Source: Synergistaceae bacterium
Lineage (GTDB): Bacteria > Synergistota > Synergistia > Synergistales > Synergistaceae
Assembly: GCA_012728505.1 (NCBI GenBank)
Contig: JAAYEY010000211.1
Span: forward strand, 1-7,677
Direction: 5' to 3'
Length of the DNA: 7,677 nucleotides
Each line of letters starts with the position of its first letter. Position 1 is the stretch's first letter. Shown in pieces: positions 4,868 through 7,677 of the stretch. Made by a program: the position numbers and the translations under genes. The notes under the pieces were generated by a model. The model was not told the DNA's origin. It saw only the letters and a program-made list of their open reading frames with translations, and did no database searches.

Positions 4868-6034
4868 ATGAGTGATCGCAAAAAATTCTTGTGGATAGCT
4901 GGGTTTTTTATTGTTTTCTATTTCCTCCCGGAGGGAAATGAGCGTGTTGCTGCGGGGTTAGCCGAATCTCTTGCCATGATGTCTGATTATGCAAGGGAGC
5001 ACGTGCTTCTCTGTCTTATTCCCGCATTTTTCATAGCGGGCGCAATTTCGGTATTCATTAGTCAGCAGTCCGTTATGAAGTATCTGGGTGCAGCAGCAAA
5101 GAAGTGTACAGCTTACTCTGTTGCATCTGTCTCAGGTACCGTCCTTGCGGTCTGCTCGTGCACGGTGCTCCCTCTCTTTGCGGGTATTTACAAAAGAGGT
5201 GCGGGGCTTGGTCCTGCGACCGCTTTTTTATATTCCGGTCCGGCAATAAATGTTCTCGCAATTGTACTTACAGCGCGTGTCCTGGGAATTGAACTCGGAA
5301 TAGCGAGAGCTGTTGGCGCTATTGTTTTCAGCGTTGTTATCGGGCTATTGATGGCTTTGATATTCGGCAAAGAGGAAGCAGCCAGGCAGGAAGAATTCGC
5401 ACAGTGTTCCGCAGAAGAGTGCGGAAAACCACTTTGGAAGACTGTTATTTACATGGGCGCTATGGTCGTTTTCCTTGTCTTCGCAAACTGGGCGGCGCCA
5501 AAAACTCCGAATTCTTTCTGGGAGACAGTCTACAATATGAAGTGGATACTTGCCGGCACAGGACTCGTTGTGACAGTACTCACATCAATTATATGGTTCA
5601 ATAAAGAAGAAAGAGGAGAATGGTTCGAATCGACATGGGGATATGCGCTCCAGGTAGTTCCGCTTTTATTTGCTGGAGTTCTAGTCGCTGGATTTCTTCT
5701 TGGCCGTCCTGGACACGAAGCTTTGATTCCTAGTCGTTATGTAGCAATGCTTGTTGGGGGTAATTCTATTGGAGCTAATTTCTTTGCTTCCATAGCAGCA
5801 GCGTTCATGTATTTCGCAACCCTTACAGAGGTTCCAATCCTGCAGGGGCTAATTGGCGCAGGAATGGGAAAAGGTCCTGCCCTTGCGCTGCTTCTTGCAG
5901 GTCCGGCTCTCTCTTTGCCAAGCATGCTTGTTATAAACAGCATACTTGGTCCCAAAAAGACTGTAACTTATATTATCCTAGTGGTCGCGCTTTCGACAGT
6001 TGCAGGAATGATCTTTGGTATGATAGCTTCATAA
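4868..6034 (+). CDS. permease of the ArsP/DUF318 superfamily, full length
   Basis: A 388-residue inner-membrane transporter with about eight to ten hydrophobic segments. The first half has LAVCSCTVLPLFAGIYKRG with C96-x-C98, then LYSGPAINVLAI; the second half has LVGGNSIGANFF, FATLTEVPILQGLIGAGMG and AGPALSLPSML. These are the hallmark re-entrant regions of the permease family that includes the arsenical exporter ArsP. The loop between halves carries C180 and C185 (CSAEEC), an extra cysteine pair. ATG 4868 follows GGAG (4854-4857) by ten bases. It is 90 residues longer than the permease at 2465-3361 and clearly a different subfamily. A metalloid or organometalloid exporter is likely from context with arsR; the exact substrate is inference. 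Confidence 0.92.
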   Translation: MSDRKKFLWIAGFFIVFYFLPEGNERVAAGLAESLAMMSDYAREHVLLCLIPAFFIAGAISVFISQQSVMKYLGAAAKKCTAYSVASVSGTVLAVCSCTVLPLFAGIYKRGAGLGPATAFLYSGPAINVLAIVLTARVLGIELGIARAVGAIVFSVVIGLLMALIFGKEEAARQEEFAQCSAEECGKPLWKTVIYMGAMVVFLVFANWAAPKTPNSFWETVYNMKWILAGTGLVVTVLTSIIWFNKEERGEWFESTWGYALQVVPLLFAGVLVAGFLLGRPGHEALIPSRYVAMLVGGNSIGANFFASIAAAFMYFATLTEVPILQGLIGAGMGKGPALALLLAGPALSLPSMLVINSILGPKKTVTYIILVVALSTVAGMIFGMIAS

Positions 6035-6089
6035 AAAGATGATAAATAGCTGTAATTTAATCCTAAGTTAGGGTTTCGGGGGTGTTGTT

Positions 6090-6569
6090 TTGAACTCTTA
6101 TCTCATTTACGGGATAACGATATTATTGCTTATGCTTTCTTTTTTCAAAGACAAGAAAAAAACTCGTATGGCTCTAAAAAAAGGCTGGAAAGCATTTGAA
6201 AACATACTCCCGGAATTTCTGGTAGTTATACTTTTTGTTGGGACCGTGCTTGCTGCGCTGGATCCCCAAACTATATCGAAGCTCATAGGTAAAGATTCAG
6301 GCTGGGTGGGAGTGATCTTAGCTGCCTTAGTCGGATCTGTAACCCTCATACCGGGGTTTGTAGCTTTCCCTACAGCAGATCTCCTTATAAAAGCGGGCGC
6401 GGGATTAATGCAGATAGGAGCTTTTATATCGACTCTTATGATGGTAGGGATTATTACAATGCCTGTTGAAATCAAATACTTTGGAAAAAAGATGACTATC
6501 TATAGAAATTTAATGGCTTTTATTTTTTCTTTTTTTGTTGCTTATGTCATTGGAAAGGTTGTGGGTTGA
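6090..6569 (+). CDS. half-size permease, split ArsP-like superfamily (partner 1)
   Basis: A 159-residue membrane protein with four or five hydrophobic segments. After a first segment comes a basic loop (KDKKKTRMALKKGWK), then FENILPEFLVVILFVGTVLAAL and the family's half-domain GSVTLIPGFVAFPTADLLIKAGAGLMQIGAF ending in ITMPVEIKYF. The CxC of the two full-length permeases is absent; there is no cysteine at all. The start is TTG 6090, five bases after GGGGGTG, and agrees with the expected N-terminus. It is 55 bases after the preceding permease and its stop is one base from the likely start of the next gene. The two small proteins most likely form one heteromeric transporter. Family-level call is good; substrate unknown. 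Confidence 0.88.
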   Translation: MNSYLIYGITILLLMLSFFKDKKKTRMALKKGWKAFENILPEFLVVILFVGTVLAALDPQTISKLIGKDSGWVGVILAALVGSVTLIPGFVAFPTADLLIKAGAGLMQIGAFISTLMMVGIITMPVEIKYFGKKMTIYRNLMAFIFSFFVAYVIGKVVG

Positions 6570-6570
6570 C

Positions 6571-7110
6571 TTGGTCTCCACAGTCAAAAAATACAAAGTG
6601 TTTCTTATCGGTTTAGCATGTCTAGGATTGCTAACGATTTTTAATAGGAGTTTGGGGACGAAAGCGCTCTCTATCTCTGCACGTTCATTTGTCGAAATGC
6701 TCTTTATAATTCCGCCTGTTTTTGTGCTTTTGGGACTGCTTGATGTTTGGGTGCCAAGAGAAAGCATGATCAAATATATGGGAGAAGGCTCAGGACTGAA
6801 AGGAGTCCTGCTCTCGCTAGTTATAGGCTCCGCCGCCGCAGGCCCTCTCTACGCTGCATTTCCTGTGTCCGCAGTCTTTATGAAAAAAGGAGTAAGTTTT
6901 TCAAATGTAATGATCTTTATAGGGGCATGGTCGACGACTAAGATACCAATGGTCCTTTTCGAAATTCAATCACTTGGAGCGCGCTTCGCTCTCACGAGGC
7001 TCCTTGTCGATATACCAGGGATAATAATAATAGCAGTGCTTCTCTCAAAGCTGATCAGTAAAGAAGAAATAAAAGAAATATATGAAAATGCCGAAAAAAT
7101 GCATCATTAA
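6571..7110 (+). CDS. half-size permease, split ArsP-like superfamily (partner 2)
   Basis: About 179 residues with four or five hydrophobic segments. The conserved part runs from SFVEMLFIIPPVFVLLGLL through VPRESMIKYMGE and the half-domain GSAAAGPLYAAFPVSAVFMKKG to GAWSTTKIPMVLFE, and the C-terminus is a charged tail ending in HH. It mirrors the second half of the full-length permeases (compare GVPLYIRAETAIPIGV in the permease at 2465-3361). The single cysteine lies in the first membrane segment, not in the half-domain. The start is uncertain: TTG 6571, one base after the previous stop, fits a coupled pair; ATG 6544 would overlap the previous gene by 26 bases and has no ribosome site; TTG 6559 is also in frame. 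Last gene of the plus-strand unit. Confidence 0.86.
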   Translation: MVSTVKKYKVFLIGLACLGLLTIFNRSLGTKALSISARSFVEMLFIIPPVFVLLGLLDVWVPRESMIKYMGEGSGLKGVLLSLVIGSAAAGPLYAAFPVSAVFMKKGVSFSNVMIFIGAWSTTKIPMVLFEIQSLGARFALTRLLVDIPGIIIIAVLLSKLISKEEIKEIYENAEKMHH

Positions 7111-7415
7111 AAAAGAGAGTGTTCGTTGATCTCTTCAATAAATATTTTATGATCGTTGATAATAAGAACGCTATTTTTCAACTCGATCACCCTTACTTTG
7201 ATATATTTCAGCCGTTTTAAAAATAATTACAATTAAAAAGCTCTATTCAGAAATTAAACACATCAAAAAACTATTAAAATATGCTTAAAAAAATGAATTT
7301 CTTAAAAATAATTGGTGTTTGGGTTGGTATAAATACGAAAGTATGGGTGCGTAAATATTTGTGTGTAATTGAAATAATGGGCGGTTGTTAAATTCACGAG
7401 GCCGTGTGTACTAAT
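7111..7415. other. AT-rich intergenic spacer without a convincing gene
   Basis: I see no protein gene with a ribosome site, no tRNA and no array here. Right after the last permease stop, AAGAGA (7113-7118) can pair with TCTCTT (7130-7135) across an 11-base loop, but no T run follows, so this is at most a poor terminator. The rest is low-complexity A/T-rich DNA with several A runs that may be intrinsically bent. Confidence 0.6.
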
Positions 7416-7443
7416 AAAAAAACTTCAAAAAAAGGCAAAAAAA
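7416..7443 (+). promoter_or_regulatory. three phased A-tracts (UP-element-like curved DNA)
   Basis: Three runs of exactly seven A residues begin at 7416, 7427 and 7437, that is 11 and 10 bp apart, close to one helical turn. The last ends four bases before the -35 box at 7448. In-phase A-tracts bend DNA, and A-rich DNA just upstream of -35 can bind the RNA polymerase alpha subunit, a hallmark of rRNA and other very strong promoters. The pattern is seen; the function is inferred. Confidence 0.75.
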
Positions 7444-7447
7444 GTGC

Positions 7448-7476
7448 TTGACGAATATGGAGAGCGGACATATACT
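7448..7476 (+). promoter_or_regulatory. strong promoter at the right edge, probably of a stable RNA
   Basis: TTGACG (7448-7453) and TATACT (7471-7476) are 17 bp apart; each differs from consensus at one position. The -35 and its flanks (CTTGACGAATAT, 7447-7458) are identical to those of the tRNA-Thr promoter at 4-15. Transcription would begin near 7483. The gene it drives is not in the window. Confidence 0.85.
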
Positions 7477-7483
7477 ACCTCCT

Positions 7484-7534
7484 GTTGCGCTTCTGACGAG
7501 GTCGTTCGCGACCAGATTAAAAGAAGTTAGCAAC
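7484..7534 (+). other. nested stem-loop at the predicted 5' end of the transcript
   Basis: Three helices stack in order: GTTGC (7484-7488) with GCAAC (7530-7534), CTTCT (7490-7494) with AGAAG (7522-7526), and GGTCG (7500-7504) with CGACC (7509-7513), the last closing a UUCG loop. Internal loops are 1x3 and 5x8 bases. The fold begins within a base or two of the predicted start, so the RNA's 5' end would be structured. The role is unknown: 5' protection, leader of an rRNA precursor, or a regulatory leader. Confidence 0.65.
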
Positions 7535-7677
7535 ACGAACCATGACAGTTGAATATAGGGAAAAGCAAAAGGACGGATATGGTTTTCGAATCGTATCTGT
7601 AGTTTCGGGACGTAGGCGCATGTAAATGTGTTTATTGTTTTGGAGCTAAGATGAACAGAATAGAAACAAGCTAGCGT
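7535..7677 (+). other. leader region continuing past the window edge
   Basis: No rRNA start, tRNA or credible protein gene is visible before the sequence ends. Two tiny frames exist (7542-7625, 27 residues, no ribosome site; 7651-7674, seven residues, with GGAG at 7642-7645). The long untranslated stretch after a very strong promoter is what an rRNA precursor leader would look like, but 16S itself is not reached. Confidence 0.45.

Noticed and set aside
6062..6072. Short palindrome CCTAA-G-TTAGG before the first half-size permease
   Set aside because: The one-base centre cannot form a hairpin loop, and no promoter is visible beside it; probably chance.
7113..7135. AAGAGA...TCTCTT hairpin as terminator of the arsR-permease unit
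   Set aside because: Six weak pairs, an 11-base loop and no following T run.
7107..7190. Minus-strand frame of 27 codons from GTG 7188-7190, ending over the stop of the last permease
   Set aside because: The translation looks protein-like (VIELKNSVLIINDHKIF), but there is no ATG and AAGG sits directly against the GTG, too close for a ribosome site. Could be a remnant.
7542..7625. 27-codon frame in the right-edge leader
   Set aside because: No ribosome site, and it lies in what looks like the untranslated leader of a stable RNA.
7651..7674. Seven-codon frame with GGAG upstream, possible leader peptide
   Set aside because: Far too short to support alone; the window ends before any regulated gene could be seen.
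1..7677. Mobile elements, CRISPR arrays or attachment sites
   Set aside because: No transposase, integrase, regularly spaced repeats or flanking target duplications were seen. The tRNA-Thr could be an integration site, but no repeat of its 3' end was noticed elsewhere in the window.

Overview
The window looks like chromosomal DNA of an anaerobic, moderately AT-rich bacterium. I lean towards Synergistota or a clostridial Firmicute, but this is low-confidence inference from gene style, TTG/GTG start use and the HrcA/CIRCE heat-shock signal; there is no rRNA or other phylogenetic marker here. The left edge carries a tRNA-Thr(UGU) gene with its own promoter and a strong intrinsic terminator. Beside it, on the minus strand, is a small heat-shock protein gene (Hsp20) whose promoter is followed by a CIRCE operator.

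From about 870 to 7110 the window holds a compact thiol/metalloid island in three transcription units. Unit 1 (+, 956-2224) has a very Cys-rich thioredoxin-like DUF2703-type protein and a CcdA-type membrane electron carrier. Unit 2 (-, 3891 down to 2262) has a membrane-anchored thioredoxin-fold protein, an ArsP/YraQ-type permease with a CxC motif, and a 52-residue protein with four consecutive cysteines. Unit 3 (+, 4104-7110) has an ArsR repressor with a CVC metal-binding motif, a small thioredoxin (GCPKC), a second CxC permease, and two short permease genes that look like the separated halves of the same kind of transporter. Units 2 and 3 are divergent and share a promoter region with three inverted repeats, the obvious place for ArsR to act.

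Taken together, CcdA, three different thioredoxin-fold proteins, cysteine-tailed small proteins, an ArsR sensor and three transporter systems of one superfamily suggest an arsenic/antimony (or other soft metalloid, possibly methylated) detoxification or thiol-redox transport locus. None of the canonical ArsB, Acr3, ArsA, ArsC or ArsM genes is present in the window. The functional assignment is inference from families; the gene order, motifs and promoters are read directly.

The right edge (7111-7677) has no convincing protein gene. It is an AT-rich spacer, then three helically phased seven-A tracts, a near-consensus promoter (TTGACG, 17 bp, TATACT) and a transcript that would begin with a nested stem-loop. 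This looks like the promoter and leader of a stable RNA operon, perhaps rRNA, whose body lies beyond the window.
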